From Peribolospora baueri (taxonomy: Eukaryota > Basidiomycota > Peribolosporomycetes > Peribolosporales > Peribolosporaceae), in NCBI GenBank assembly GCA_029717555.1, contig JAMDHS010000049.1, positions 100,270 to 164,269 of the forward strand: 64,000 bases of DNA, read 5' to 3'. Made by a program: the position numbers and the translations under genes. Shown piece by piece: positions 35,305 through 49,058 of this stretch (position 1 is the first letter of the stretch; the number at the start of each line of letters is the position of its first letter). The notes under the pieces are model-generated. The model was not told where the DNA came from, ran no database searches, and saw only the letters and a program-made list of their open reading frames with translations.

Positions 35305-37250
35305 ATGTCAAGCAGCGGCAAGAGCGAGGGCGGAAACTCTTCACCACCACCATCACGGCCCACGCCCTCCACTTCTGGCGCCACTAGGACCCTTTACGGC
35401 TATCGCACAAACTCTTTCTCCGGTATCCCTGCCTTGGCCTCATCCAAGAACCCGTTCTCCTTTGGCGCAAGACCCCAGGGCCAGCGCAGCGCTAGCGGCT
35501 CCGCCGAGACCGGTCACTTCTCTCACTTTCCCTCCTCCAGCCCTTCCTCTTCCACCGCCGTCTCTCCGCCCAGACGCGCTGGCACCGAGGGTCCCCCGAC
35601 GCCCACCCGCGGTGCCACCGCTTCCACCCCCATCCACGGAGGCCCCTCCACCGCCGGCCCGACGCGCTCGGCGTCCATGACCAGCGCCCACTCTTCCAAC
35701 CCTTCCGTCTTCGGTGGCCTCTCCAACCTCGGCGGCGAATGGGGCGCCTCCACTCTCTGGGGTCGCGCCCCTCCTTCGAGCACCGCCGGCGGTAGCGTTC
35801 CGGGCAGCGACAGCGGTCCCACCGTCAGGACGCCCGCCGGCGCCTCTCAACTTCCGACCTCTAATGGCTCCGCACCGCCGGCCGAGACGTCGTCCGGCGC
35901 CGCTTATAGGTCGCCTCTCTTGGGCGCCGAGGCGTCCTCCGGCTCTTGGACTCCCGGCCGAGGGCCTCACACGTCCACCTCTTGGCCCAGCGACCTGGCC
36001 AGTCCCACCGGCGACTTTGCCCTCGATCCACAGGTCAGTCCGACGAGGTCCAAGACGGCTAGCATCGACCATGGGGTGAATCGTCCCAGTCCGCCTCGTC
36101 TTCGTCCACTCCTCCCCTCCTCTTTGGACTCGGAGCGCTGACCCGTCGTCTTTCCTTGCTTCCATCGCGTCGCTTTCATGCGCAACGCCTTCCACGCTCT
36201 CCCCTCTTCACCCACAGTCCTCCAACTTTCAGGCCCGTCAACGTCAGGCCGCCGCCGCCGCTGCCCAGGCGGCCGCTTTGGCCGTTCACGCTCCGCACGA
36301 CGATCAGCAAAAACGGATGCACTCCGTCGTTCAGGTCGCGATCGACGATGGAGATCAGACGCCCCCCAGCCTTCGTCACCCCCCGGCTCAAGTCCCGCAG
36401 GCTTTCGACGTCCCGCCGAGACCGACGTCCACTCCACCCGCGGGCCTCAACGCCGCGAGCGCGGTGCCATTCATTCCCCAGTCTCATCAGTCGGTCCCCC
36501 AGCAGGCACCCCCTATACGGTCCATCTCCATGGACCAGCCGCCCAGCCAGCCACGCCGTCCTGAAGCCAGCGAGAGCGGCCTCCGCATGCATCCGATGGG
36601 GCCCGAGGCCGACTTGATGCTCGGCTTCCGCGCAATGACCACCGCCGATGACTACCCAGCCTACCCCGCCCCCCCCGCCGCTTCCCATCAGCCTTCGCAG
36701 CAGCAGACGCCCATGACCCAACTCTCACCGTCGCAACAGCCCGAGCACCAGCACCAGCACCAGCACCAGCAGCACATGCATCGACCCCGCCACGTCTCCG
36801 GCCCATCTCCGGTGTATGGCTACCCCATGGAAGCCTACGCCCCGACCGCGCCTCAATACTACCTTCCCGGTACACCCAGCCCGGAGACGTACGCCGGCGA
36901 ATACGGTGTCGACATACCCGGATACGAATCTTACCGTCCCACGTCTGACCCGTATGCCTCTGCTGGCCCCATTCGTCCCATGTTCCCTCCGCCTGCGCTC
37001 GCCTCGGCGGGTCCGAGCGGCCCGATGGGGCGTCCGCCTCCGCCCCCGCCCCCGCCGCCGATGCACCCCGCCGCCGGACTGCCGCGCAGCCAGTCGGCCG
37101 TGCAAGTGTACGACTATTCCCCGTACATGGCCGCTCGGCCACCCTATCCACCCTACGGCCCGCCGCCGCCGATGATGGTGCCGGCGCCGCCACCCCATAT
37201 GGTCTACCCACCTCCGAGTCCCCTCGCGCCCAGCAACCCTGCGGTGGCCG

Positions 37251-37281
<31 letters not shown>

Positions 37282-39065
37282 GAACCTGGACGAGAAAAAG
37301 CGCAATCTGCGTACCCACCAGATGTTGCTCCAGCAACAGCAACACCAACTCACCCACCAGCAGCAGATGCTTGCCGCCAGCATCCGGCGGCAGCACTCGG
37401 TACCCGAGATGGGTCCCTCCCAAGCGGCCGCCGCCACAGGCGCCGTCGGCTTCCATCCCGGTCCTCCCCAGCTCGCTCATCCTCAAGCCCACCACCATCC
37501 CTCCCACCCTCACGGCCCTCCCATCCATCCCGCCCACCCTCACGCCCATCCAGGCGCTCCCCACCGCGGCGGTCCCCAGCCCCGACCTCACATCGTCGGC
37601 GCACCCGGCCGTCGACCGTACAGCATGGGTGACAACCCCCTGCGCTCTTCCTTGCTCGAAGAGTTCCGCAGCCGGCGCACGCGGCGGTACGAGCTGTCGG
37701 ACCTGTTCGGACACGTGGTCGAGTTCAGCACCGACCAGCACGGCAGTCGGTTCATCCAGGAGAAGCTCGACCCGGCGACGACGGAGGAGAAGGAAAAGGT
37801 GTTCGAAGAGATCTCGCCCAACGCTTTGCGACTCATGGAAGACGTGTTCGGCAACTATGTCATCCAAAAACTCTACGAGCACGGCACAGAGGAACACAAG
37901 GCGATCCTCTCCGACCAGATGGAGGGCCACGTGCTCAGGCTCTCCCTCAGCACGTACGGCTGCAGGGTGGTCCAGAAGGCGCTCGAGCATGTCTCGCCCG
38001 AGAGACAGGTCTCCTTGGCCATGGAGCTCGCCGAGCACGTGCTCGAATGCGTCAAGGACCAGAACGCGAACCACGTCATACAGAAGATTATCGAGCTCGT
38101 CCCCGTGCGTCATCGCTCCTTCCCTTCCCGTCTTCTTTCACCGCCGCGTTGGGCTTCTCTGAGTCTTCGTCTCGCGCGTATCGTTCTCTGACACCCGTTT
38201 GTTTTCTGCTCGTCCGCTCGTCCGTCCGCCCTTCCTTGGACACAGTCCGATCGCATCCAATTCATCCCTCACGCCTTCAACGGGCAGGTGTACCAGCTTG
38301 CCGCGCACTGTTACTCGTGTCGCGTGCTCCAGCGGATATTCGAGCATTGCTCCGACGCGCAGAGTCGGCCGCTTCTTGACGAGCTCCAGCGATCCACGCA
38401 GACCCTCATTGAGGACCAGTATGGCAACTACGTCGTCCAATGGGTTCTGGCCAAGGGCTCGCGCGAGGACAAGGTCATGGTGATCTCCAAGGTCCGAGGT
38501 CAGGTGTTGCAGCTGTCCAAGCACAAGTTTGCTTCGAACGTCGTCGAGGAGGTGATCCGCGCCGCATCGTCGAACGACCGTCAGGCGCTGCTCGACGAGA
38601 TTCTCGCCGTCAGGCCGGACGGATCGTCACCGTGCGTGGTGATGATGAAGGACCAGTACGCCAACTACGTCCTCCAGCGCTTCCTCGAGGTCGCCGAGGG
38701 AGAGCAGCGCGCCGTGCTCGTCAGCCGCATCCGGCCTCAGCTCGCGAGCATGAAGAAGTACTCTTCTGGCTACGCTAAGCATCTCACTGCCAGTGAGTGC
38801 CTGCCCCCACTTTCCATCGCTCTCACACACGTAACGTGCCCGCAATGCCGAACGCTGACGTTGACGATCGATGCGCCCTCGCTTCCCCTGCTCGTCTCGT
38901 CCGAATGCAGTCGAAAAACTTCTAGACGATGGACCTGGCGAGCTGCCTTGTCCCGGGCGGGCCTCGTCGACAGCGATCGAGGCGACACCCGCCGTATCCT
39001 CCTCCGCTTCCACGCCCGCCGACCTCGGTGCCTCAGCGAGGAGCGCTCTGGGCGAGTCTCGATGA
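35305..39065 (+). CDS. Pumilio (PUF) family RNA-binding protein
   Basis: Sequence-specific 3'-UTR binding repressor of mRNAs. Four exons (35305-36033, 36218-38104, 38246-38792, 38911-39065) splice to 3,318 nt (1,105 aa), with every junction in phase. The first 700 residues are disordered: Ser/Pro/Gly-rich, then an HQHQHQHQ tract, poly-Pro and poly-Ala runs. The Pumilio domain occupies roughly residues 715-1080 with eight repeats. Visible cores include [84 protein letters not shown] and [11 protein letters not shown]. The C-terminus ([15 protein letters not shown] plus a Ser/Ala tail) comes from the last exon. The ATG at 35305 was chosen because the frame upstream translates only a poly-pyrimidine tract. 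Arrangement fits the Puf3/Pumilio class; the exact orthologue is not decided. Confidence 0.94.
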
Positions 39066-40900
39066 GCGTCATTGCGCCGCTTTAATCCCCCCCCCCCCCC
39101 GCGGCGCCCTTCTTCCCTGTGCCCAATTCTATGTCCACCCAAAGACGACAGGCCGTCGCCGACGGACGCTCTCAGTCCTCCGACGCGCCTCCGACCCCGA
39201 CTTTCAGGACCTTCGAACCCGAGCGCGCTTCTGCCTGCAACCAATAATCTCACGGCTCACTACAAGTTTCTGTCGCATCCAAGTAGTTCCGTTCCGGTCA
39301 AACAAGTGTCGCGACAGTCGCCCTCCCTTCTTTCCGCCACAACTCGGTCCCCGTTCAGCAACTTGCCTCTTCATCACCGCGTCGGCTTTTTCGTTCTTGT
39401 CCATCATGCGCATCGTTCCCATTTGCTTGGGTTGGGCCTCGTCCACCGCCGCCGCCATCGTTTGGCCATCTTCACCTGCTCGCTCTGTCCACCGGCCGAG
39501 GACGCACGGGTTTTCTCTTCCCCCGCTTCTCGTTCAGCGGCCTCGCCTGCATCTGAGCTCTATTTCATTTAGCCCCGCTTTCGTTTCCCTCATCATCATC
39601 CACTAGCATCGTTCTTTTCGCTCTTTTCAAAACCTTTTCTTCCCCTTCCCCTAGTTCAAGCCCCTCCGTCCCTCCGATCCGACTCTCGCTCGCTCCGCCT
39701 CGGCCCTTCGCATCGCAGCAACCTCCCGAACCAAGCACTTCCCCACCGCTTCAACCCTTAATTCCCTTCGCCAACATGGCCTCCGGTCGGTCCCGATCCC
39801 GGACGCCTCTCCTCCGTCCGTCCGTCCGTCCGTCCGTCGTGGGCGGTCTGCTCGCCGCCGTCGTCGCCGCCCCATCTCCCTATTTGCTCGCTCTTTTCGT
39901 CGCCTCACTCACGGCGCACGTCCGCTCGCTTTCCCTCGCTCCGTTCCCTTTTTTTCGGTTTCCTTCCCCTTCTTGCTTCCGTTCTTCCCTCCGTCGCTTT
40001 TTCTCCGTCCCTCATCGAATCGTGTCTTTCCCTCGTTCTCGTCGTCGGCAGTCGTCGATATGGACCTTCGGCTACCAGGCCAACCCGCATCTGAGCACCA
40101 CCTTCCCTCCGTCCCTCTTTCTCTGCCTCTCTCTGTCTCTTTCTCGTTTTCCCCTCTCTCTTCTCTTATTTCCTCGTCATCGCCATCGCCATTGTACATA
40201 AAACCAACCTCACGTCACGTCGCGGTCGCATCCCGATTACCCTCCGTACCTACCTCCCTCCTCCACCTTGCTCGCACCCGCCAACGACAACGACTCACAG
40301 AATCACTGCCCCCACCGCCCCCCCCCACCCCTCCTGTCCCACTTAGCTTATCATCCCCTCCGACCCGACAAAAGACGAGAAAATCGAAAATCGATTCCAT
40401 CGCTTTCAGTCTTTCCGTCCGTTCGCGTCCCTGTTTGCCACCCTGGGCCTGTCCATTCCTGTCCGGTTGGTTGGACACGTGGACGGACGGACGGACGGAC
40501 GGCGAGCGCTCGCTCGCTCTCAGTCTATCAGTCTGTTCGTCTTTGGCGACCTGGACGGGCTGGCGCGTAGAGGGAGGGGGGAACTTGTGGTGGCACGCAG
40601 CTCGGACTGGACCGGTCAGAGAGGTCAGAGATGAGTCTTGTATTGGCAGAGAGAGGAGGTATGGATATGCTTGCGAAGAAGGTGGGGGGGGTACTGATAC
40701 AAATGATGGAGAGAGAGGAAGGAGGGACAGGCGGGAGCGGGCGAGGAAGGAGCGGAAAGCGAAAGCGAGCGCGTTCCCAAAGTCCCTCGTCAAGTTGGCT
40801 GCCGAGCCGGACGATCGGTCGGTTTCCACTCGCATTCACGCCGCTTCCTTCAGCTTCCACGTCTTCCATGCTTTCTTCCCTGCTCGGCCATCCGGTGTCA
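39066..40900. other. CT-rich region downstream of the PUF gene
   Basis: About 1.8 kb of mainly pyrimidine-rich plus strand with CCGT repeats (39820-39838) and a complementary GGAC run (40485-40502). Long frames on both strands are Ser/Phe/Pro-rich with no motif. It probably holds the PUF 3' UTR. A C run is at 39088-39101. Confidence 0.45.
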
Positions 40901-41932
40901 TCTCTTTGAGAAGAAGTCACAGCGCTGTCGGTTGAAGCGGGGTAGGAGGACAATTTAGGATCGGGTTTGAGACGCGAGCCAGACGAAGAAATATGGGATT
41001 CCGACGCGCACATTTCTGCACTTGTATCGCCATGTTCGGCCGGAGTGAGTGGAGTGGTTCGTTGACCGGCGGTGCTGCAAACGGTGGCGGGTTCAGTTGG
41101 TATGCCGATTGCTGCGACGGTGAGAACAAGCGACTGGGTGGTGGTTGTGAGAAAGAAATCTAACAAGAATTATGAAAGCGATCGAACGTAATTTGTGTTC
41201 AGCAGTAGAAGAGAAGGGTAGGAGTTAGGCCGCCGGATGAGCATGAAAATGCTCGTAGAAACCGTCAAGCAGCACATATATTCACCGTCCCCGGCTTGCT
41301 CCAACTCGGCCGCGCCTTCGTCCTCGCTGTCGAGGATGACCGCGTCTGACCGAACGGGTTTCCTGCTTTGCCTTCTTTCTTCTCTGTGCCCCTCGGACTT
41401 CTCCGTCGGACATTCAGCCGAATGCCCCATTGCCGGCGCTTGACCACCGATGCCCGCGAGCTGAGCCATCTTCATCGCCTCGGACAAGTCAAAGCTCGAA
41501 AGGCTGCTCTTATCCGACGCGTGTAACCTCCTACCTTCATTGTCATTGTCTCTCTCCGAGCCGACCTCCATCTGTCCTTCTACTCCTTTCAGCGAAGTTC
41601 AAGCCTCGTCCGGGCTTTCGCTCGATTCGGCGGCGAGATGAGGAGAGTGTCCGATGGCGTGTGCGATCATGTCGTCGTCGGAGCGGGAAGATGGACGTAT
41701 GAAGGTGAAAGAATAGTGAAGGGCGTTCGGCGGAGGGTCACTGCCATTTACGAGAAGAGGAAGGGTGCGTTTGCCTTTGTTCAAGTGGATCGTCCCGAGC
41801 GGGACTGTCGACGAGTGCTGGAGCGATCGTTGAAGGGGTAAGCGTGGCGCTGACGCGGTGGGTGTCGTGGCCGTCGCTCCCGGACAAAAGCAGCGCGTGC
41901 TCGAGCTCGGCAGCTTCGCGGCGTAGGGACAT
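40901..41932 (-). CDS. Possible acidic protein with ubiquitin-interacting-motif-like helices (uncertain, perhaps interrupted)
   Basis: Minus-strand frames here look coding in composition. Three short helices match the UIM pattern of acidic residues, hydrophobic, Ala, Leu/Ile, Ser: EAAELEHALLLSGSD (41932 onward), DDDMIAHAIGHS (about 41660), and FDLSEAMKMAQLAG (about 41490). A Ser/Glu-rich segment follows (VILDSEDEGAAELEQAGD), then another across a probable intron (EESMEDVEAEGSG). UIM 2 and UIM 3 share one frame, separated by a single TGA at 41599-41601 with no usable GT donor before it. I could not build one clean spliced model. It may be a decaying gene or two short genes. Confidence 0.3.
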
Positions 41933-42003
41933 GGATATGGAAGGTAAAAGAGATGGAAGAATGTGCGTACTAGCTTGCTGCGTCGCTCAAACTGGCTGTT
42001 CAT

Positions 42004-42540
42004 TAGCGATCGCCGGCGCGTCCTCGTTTACGCGTCCAGACGCGTGACGACGTCTAATCATCTTGTCCCGAGCGTCTGTGACATTAACACCAACACGCGC
42101 CGGGAGCAGCACATTTACGACTGCTCCATCAGGTCCTAGTCCTTCTCGTTCCCATCTCATGCGAGGTACGTGATGGCCGTGGTCGTGACACTCTCGCCTG
42201 TAGCACCTGATTTTGCGTCGTGACCGTGCAAGCAGGGCTCCACTGGGCGCTCGGTAAAATGCGCTAAATTCCGCCGTTCACCGTTCCCCTTTCCCCAGGT
42301 CCACCACGTGGCGATGTTGCAATGATCGCGGTGCGTGCTCGGCCGCAGCTTTGTAGTGGAACGGAGATAAACTAGGTACGCACCTCGCCCATGAAGACAG
42401 CCGGTGACGAGGCGCCTTTGGCTGTGCTCACTGGTGCGTCGTGATGATCTTTTTTGGCGGATTTCAAAAGACTTTAAAGTCTATTCTAAGTGTGGACATC
42501 ACGTATGGCTGCGGAGCTGCAGGCTGATCGCCCCACCTAA
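42004..42540. other. Spacer where the N-terminal half of the MET3 copy should be
   Basis: All three plus frames are full of stops, and base composition is more AT-rich than in coding neighbours. I find no trace of the ATP sulfurylase N-terminal domain (about 170 residues expected). An in-frame TAA (42538-42540) sits directly before the first recognisable MET3 codon. Confidence 0.6.
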
Positions 42541-44413
<1,873 letters not shown>

Positions 44414-45603
44414 TGGGCGGGACGTTCGGACCACCGGCTGGGATGTATGGCTGACTGGCTGCCGCGTTTCGTCGGTACATCCCGTCCTTCGCTCGTCGTC
44501 ATCTTCGGCATCCATTCTTTCTCACACACGGAAAATGTTATAGTCTCGTCCCATGGAAGAGCGCAGACAGACTTAGCTATCTATCTGATCTGTCCGTCTC
44601 GGCGGCTTACATAGATTGCATGGCGTAGCGGAGTGCATTTGCCAAATCTCGATACCATTCGTCCTTCCGTCCGTCTGAAGTCTTCGTTGAGCGCTCATAC
44701 CATACGTACTCGTGCCGCCCCTCCTTGACCAGAAAAAAAGAAAAGGAGAAATCGATCGCCCCAAAGGTTTCTCGAAGCGAGCGGCGGCCTTTGCCCATCA
44801 TGTCGCCGGATGCTTATCCTCGTGTCCGCAGCCTTCTTTTACGCCAGTCCCTCCGCCTCCGCCGACCGACACCGCCTTGGCCAAGGCCTCCGCCTCCGCT
44901 CCCTCCCGCCCGCACGTCGTTGGCTCTTCCTGGCAGCCCACCACGCGCTTAGGAGCCGTGCCCTTGCACCTTTTGCACCTCGCAATCCGATCCGACTCGC
45001 CGCGGCGCTTTCTTCCCCCGCCCTTCTGCCTTGTCCGTCACAGATAAAAGCAGCGTAGACTCTCGCTCGTCCCAATGCAATGGACACGTCTCGACTCGCC
45101 CCTCCAGAGTGGTGCATGTTGCGAAATCTCGGCGTCCCGTTCGAGCCGACGACGCCCTGACGTGCAGGACTGCTCAACCATTGTATCCTTCGTCGACCGT
45201 CCCGTCCCCGAGGCCGGCGCGGCTCCGTGCGACGCCGCATGCTGACGTCGCCACGCGGACGCCTGCATTTCTTCTGCCTTGGACGCCTGCATGTCTCCTG
45301 CCTTGGATCTCGGAAGGGCTTAAATTGATGGTGGCGGATCTGCGTCGCTTTGCCTTTTTCCTCGACCTGACCAGTCGTCGTCGCCGCGCTGGACACAGGT
45401 GGATGGATATAAACTGGTCTGTCCGGCCCCGTTCAAACTGGCCGACCCTTCCGCCTTTCCCCCCTCTCCATAAACATCCTTCCAAAGGACCAGTCAGCTG
45501 TGCCTCGTCTCGTGCGTCGGCTCAGACAGCCCTTCTCTTTCCTACTCTTCCTCCTCTTTTCTTCCCCTTGGCCCCACCAGCAGAATACCCTTACCTGAAC
45601 ACG
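44414..45603. other. Intergenic region upstream of the repeat-tail membrane protein
   Basis: About 1.2 kb. The downstream gene's frame is open from about 45031, but the translation there is Arg/Pro/Ser-rich without a motif, so I treat it as leader. Two copies of a 24-25 nt sequence (GACGCCTGCATNTCTNCTGC) lie at about 45258 and 45282. Nothing else was recognised. Confidence 0.45.
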
Positions 45604-47040
45604 ATGGCGGCCTCGGCTCTCGTCGCCTTGTCCATCGTCATGGTCTTCGCCAACGTCGTCTCTTTCATCGCCATCGGCATCGTCGCCAGACTTCTCAACG
45701 AATTCGCACAGGACATCTCTTTGTTCTCGGGCTCCGTCTCTTCGTTCGGGGGCGGGTCGGTGGACGACTTCAGCTATAAACCGACCGCCATCTTAGCGAC
45801 CTTGTCGGTGCTACTTGTCGCCGCCGTTTTCACCGTCGTCGAGGGCGTACTCTGGGCCTGGTCCGCGCGCGGTGGCAGTGCCGCCGTCGCCAACGACACC
45901 CGCCTCAAGGGATTGCGGTCGCCCAAGATGCATGCAGCGATTCTCTTCTGTCTCACTATCCTCTGGCTAGTCGGAGTTCTCAGCACGACCGTCGTGTCGG
46001 TCGTCAGGTCGTGAGTGACCCAGAATGGGAGAGTGACATGGCACGATAGCGTGTCCGCCAGATCGATGGTCGGAATGGAGGTCTTATCTCGTTGACCTCG
46101 GTATTCTTTTCCTGCGCGCCTCCTTATGATTCGGTCAGACGGGCCCAAGACACGGCTGACACCGGCTTCGTGAGCGTGACTGTAGGCGGGTATACCTCCA
46201 CCGAGTATGAGACCTGGGAAGTGCCTATCACGACGGTGACGAGTCTGGACCGCTTCACCGACATGACCTTCACCCATACTCTAACCGAGTACACCATGTC
46301 CCAAAGTGCATTTTGGACCTGGACCTATTATGGAAATATGAACGGGGCCGCCATTCGAACCGCCGACAACAGCAAGGTCACCAGCGCTGCTCCAACCTCC
46401 ACGCTTGCTCCTCGAGTTCCGGCCAGCCAGCCCACTCCTGCTCCTCGTGTCGTAGTTCGAAAGCACGAAGAGAGGAAGAGGATACGGGAGGCCAGACTTT
46501 CCCAGGAACAAGCGATGCAACGGGAAGCCAAGCTTGCCCAGGAAAGGGCGATCCACGATAAGCATCATCAGCGGGCGCTCAGGCGACGGGATATCGGCGA
46601 CTTCTTCGCTTACCTCGGCGATCCCATTGTTCAAGCTACTGTCATCATCGGTGAGTCACCTATGTCGCAAAATGGCAGTCACGTCGCGTCTATTCCGACT
46701 CGTGCACATCCAGATGATATCTGACCTTCAACGTTTTCTTCTTACTTTCCATTCCTGACCTTCTCCACTAGGTTGGATAGGGTTTGCCCTTGTAGCCAAC
46801 CTGGCACTGCCGCTCATGATTGTCTCATTAATGGCGCCCAGTGACAATTCCGCCGCTCCCTCAGCGCCCTATCTCGCCGCGCAACAGTTTGCAGCGCCCT
46901 ATATGGTCGCGCAGCAGTCTGCAGCGCCCTATATGGTCGCGCAACAGTCTGGAGCGCCCTATATGGCCGCGCAACAGCCTGCTGCTTTGTCTGGATATCC
47001 CGCTAATGCAGGCCATCTAGCCAACGCCAATGCCAGTTGA
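45604..47040 (+). CDS. Four-helix integral membrane protein with C-terminal tandem peptide repeat
   Basis: Three exons (45604-46010, 46139-46650, 46772-47040) splice to 1,188 nt (395 aa) in phase. Hydrophobic spans: residues about 3-29 (ALVALSIVMVFANVVSFIAI), 60-85 (LATLSVLLVAAVFTVVEGVL), 104-132 (ILFCLTILWLVGVLSTTVVS), and about 305-330 (GWIGFALVANLALPLMIVSL), completed at the last splice. Between spans 3 and 4 lies a large Thr/Ser-rich loop (ETWEVPITTVTSLDRF, ending in WTWTYYGNMNGA) and a charged helix (KHEERKRIREARLSQEQ). This pattern is reminiscent of fungal MARVEL-like or tetraspan proteins, but I cannot assign a family. The tail has four repeats of APYMVAQQSA type. The start ATG was chosen at the first residue before span 1. 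Confidence 0.75.
46857..46982 (+). repeat. In-frame coding tandem repeat, about 33 nt units
   Basis: Four units with consensus GCGCCCTATATGGTCGCGCA encode APYLAAQQF, APYMVAQQS, APYMVAQQS and APYMAAQQP. Units 2 and 3 are nearly identical at the base level, so expansion was recent. Confidence 0.85.
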
Positions 47041-48097
47041 TATGAGCTGGTTGGACGATGCAGCACGCTGGCGCGAGTCATTTCCAGTCACAAGTGCTGG
47101 ACAGGGTTAATCTGACGTATATCCAGCTGTAGTGAGCAGCACATAGTCCTTTCGGTCCCTTTCCTTCATCCACTTCTGTCCCTTCTCTTCCAAAGCGCCT
47201 GTCTTGCCTCTCGTCTCGAGCACCCATCTCCTCCGCCGACAAGTGCCAGCCAATTTCTATTCCAGACGAACCAATGCACTCCAAATAAGATACGAAGAAG
47301 CGCAGATGTAGTGTAGAACGACAGAACGAGAGGGTGTTACCGGCGCGCGTTTGGAGAGGAAAGCCTTCGACTCCAAAGCGAAGAGACAGGGAAGCGAGAG
47401 AGATGGACTTGGGACGTTGTAGAGAATGTAGGATCGCACATTGCAAACGAGATGGATGGTATCGAAGATGGGCCGAGAATGATCCTTGTCAAAAAAAGGG
47501 ATAGGAAGGGACAGTGGACAAGCTTCGAGTCAGCGGCGAGACGCGGAAGCAGTTGGCACGAGGCGATCAGGTACGCTGCAAAGTTAACCTCAGAGTCGAC
47601 AAGACTGTGCGACATTTCCTCCCATCGTACTTTGCTCATGCGCACACGTTCCCGTCGAACGGGCGGTGGGTCGGGTGCGACGAGAGGGGACTGACGTTTT
47701 TGCGCCTCAAGGCGGCCACTAGTCGCGGAACTCGTCCGACATGCCCATCGCCACTCCCTTCCTCCTCCAGCAGCAGCTTTGCAGTCTCTATCCTCTTCAG
47801 TACGTCCTTTATCTACTCATCGTCCGCGGAGCTCTTCATATCATATTTCGACGCTATACTTCCTGTCCCCGTCGGGTCAGTGAGAAAGGAAGAAGGTGCC
47901 TGCCTTCCTTGTGTCGGTTCGGTGGTCAATAGCGTCTAAATGAAGAGACGACGGGTCGCTTTCTCTCCGCAGCCCTAACTGAACCCCCTCTTCTGTGTGC
48001 AAGGGGGATAGAAAAGGAAAGAGAAGGCCTGAAGCGTCGAAGCGATTGTTTCTGCCTCTTCCACCCAGCACGACCTCTACACTACATCCCCATCACG
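47041..48097. other. Intergenic region
   Basis: About 1.06 kb. Frames of 80-140 codons exist on both strands but show no motif or splice support. The minus strand carries one plausible-looking short frame (about 47446-47078) that I could not connect to anything. Confidence 0.4.
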
Positions 48098-49058
48098 ATG
48101 ACCTACGTGGACATTAAAGTCGCCGTGGAAGGAGACGCCACATCCTGGACGTTCACCCTGCCTCGCAATGCCAGAGTGAGCCAGGTGTATCGCATTCTCG
48201 AGCGCGAGTTGGGCAAGGTGAGCGCACGCGTGTACCGGAAAATAAAAGCGCCGATGGCGGCAGGGTGGGAGACGGGAGGCGTGGATGGGTGGGGCGGGCG
48301 AGAAACGAACCTACACAGATCGTTGACACAGACTTTCTTGGTCGTTTCTGCTCGCCATTTTCGTACTGGTTAGGCATGTGTCCTGTACTGGAACGGACGG
48401 CCTGTAGGGACGGAGGAGACCGCTGATACGGCGAGATCTCTTCACCTTCAAAGCTTACCCCGTCTTCCACCATCATCTGATTTGTCCCTTTTTATCCTCT
48501 CTGTACTGACAGCTCGGGCTGCTGCCTGCAGTCACCTTCACGGCAAAGGTAAATGTCGAAAAGGGGGAGAATGCGACTCGCGTAGTCGGTTCCCATACCT
48601 TGTCGTTCAACTCCGTGGAGCCGCACTTCGAGGACATTTTGCTCGAAGAAGAGGAAGGAAGCGTTCAGCGGACCACAAAGACGGACAGATGCGGGGACAG
48701 CATGGTCCTCAATTCGGAAAAGGAAGACGTCTCCGAGCTTTCACTGTCCCCTTCTCAGACGAGCGAGAGGGAGAAGAGGAAACGCAAGTCTCTAGATGCT
48801 CTTTCGTCATCCCCACCACCTTCTATGAAGAGGTACTTGCCCGACTTGGCCGCTCCCACAGCTTCCTTGCGTGCCGACATCCCAAGGACACTCTCGTCGA
48901 GCCCTTCGGCTCGTAAAGGCGCGCATATAGTCTACTTCTCTTCTCCATCGACGCCGGCAGGAGCAAGGACCGTATTGGGCGTGGGAATGAGCGCGCACGA
49001 AGCCAAAGAAGACAACATCAAGCAAGTGCCCGCTTTCCTCGTCCACGTTCGCAGCTGA
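48098..49058 (+). CDS. Hypothetical protein with possible ubiquitin-like N-terminal fold
   Basis: Exon 1 (48098-48217) gives 40 residues starting MTYVDIKVAVEGDATSW and a helix VSQVYRILERELGK. The next exon starts at about 48374 with ACVLYWNGRPVGTEETADTA. Strand-strand-helix followed by a YWNGRPV-like strand and a TADTARSL segment resembles the beta-grasp layout of ubiquitin-like domains. The third coding part (about 48534-49058) continues VTFTAKVNVEKG, then an acidic patch (HFEDILLEEEEGS), a basic cluster (SEREKRKRKSLDAL) and a Ser/Pro tail ending FLVHVRS. The second intron's donor was not resolved. The 3' end overlaps the minus-strand gene by about 250 nt. No family assigned. Confidence 0.5.

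Noticed and set aside
39777-40935. Plus-strand frames of 141 and 320 codons after the PUF gene
   Set aside because: Low-complexity Ser/Phe/Arg text from CT repeats and CCGT microsatellites; no domain.
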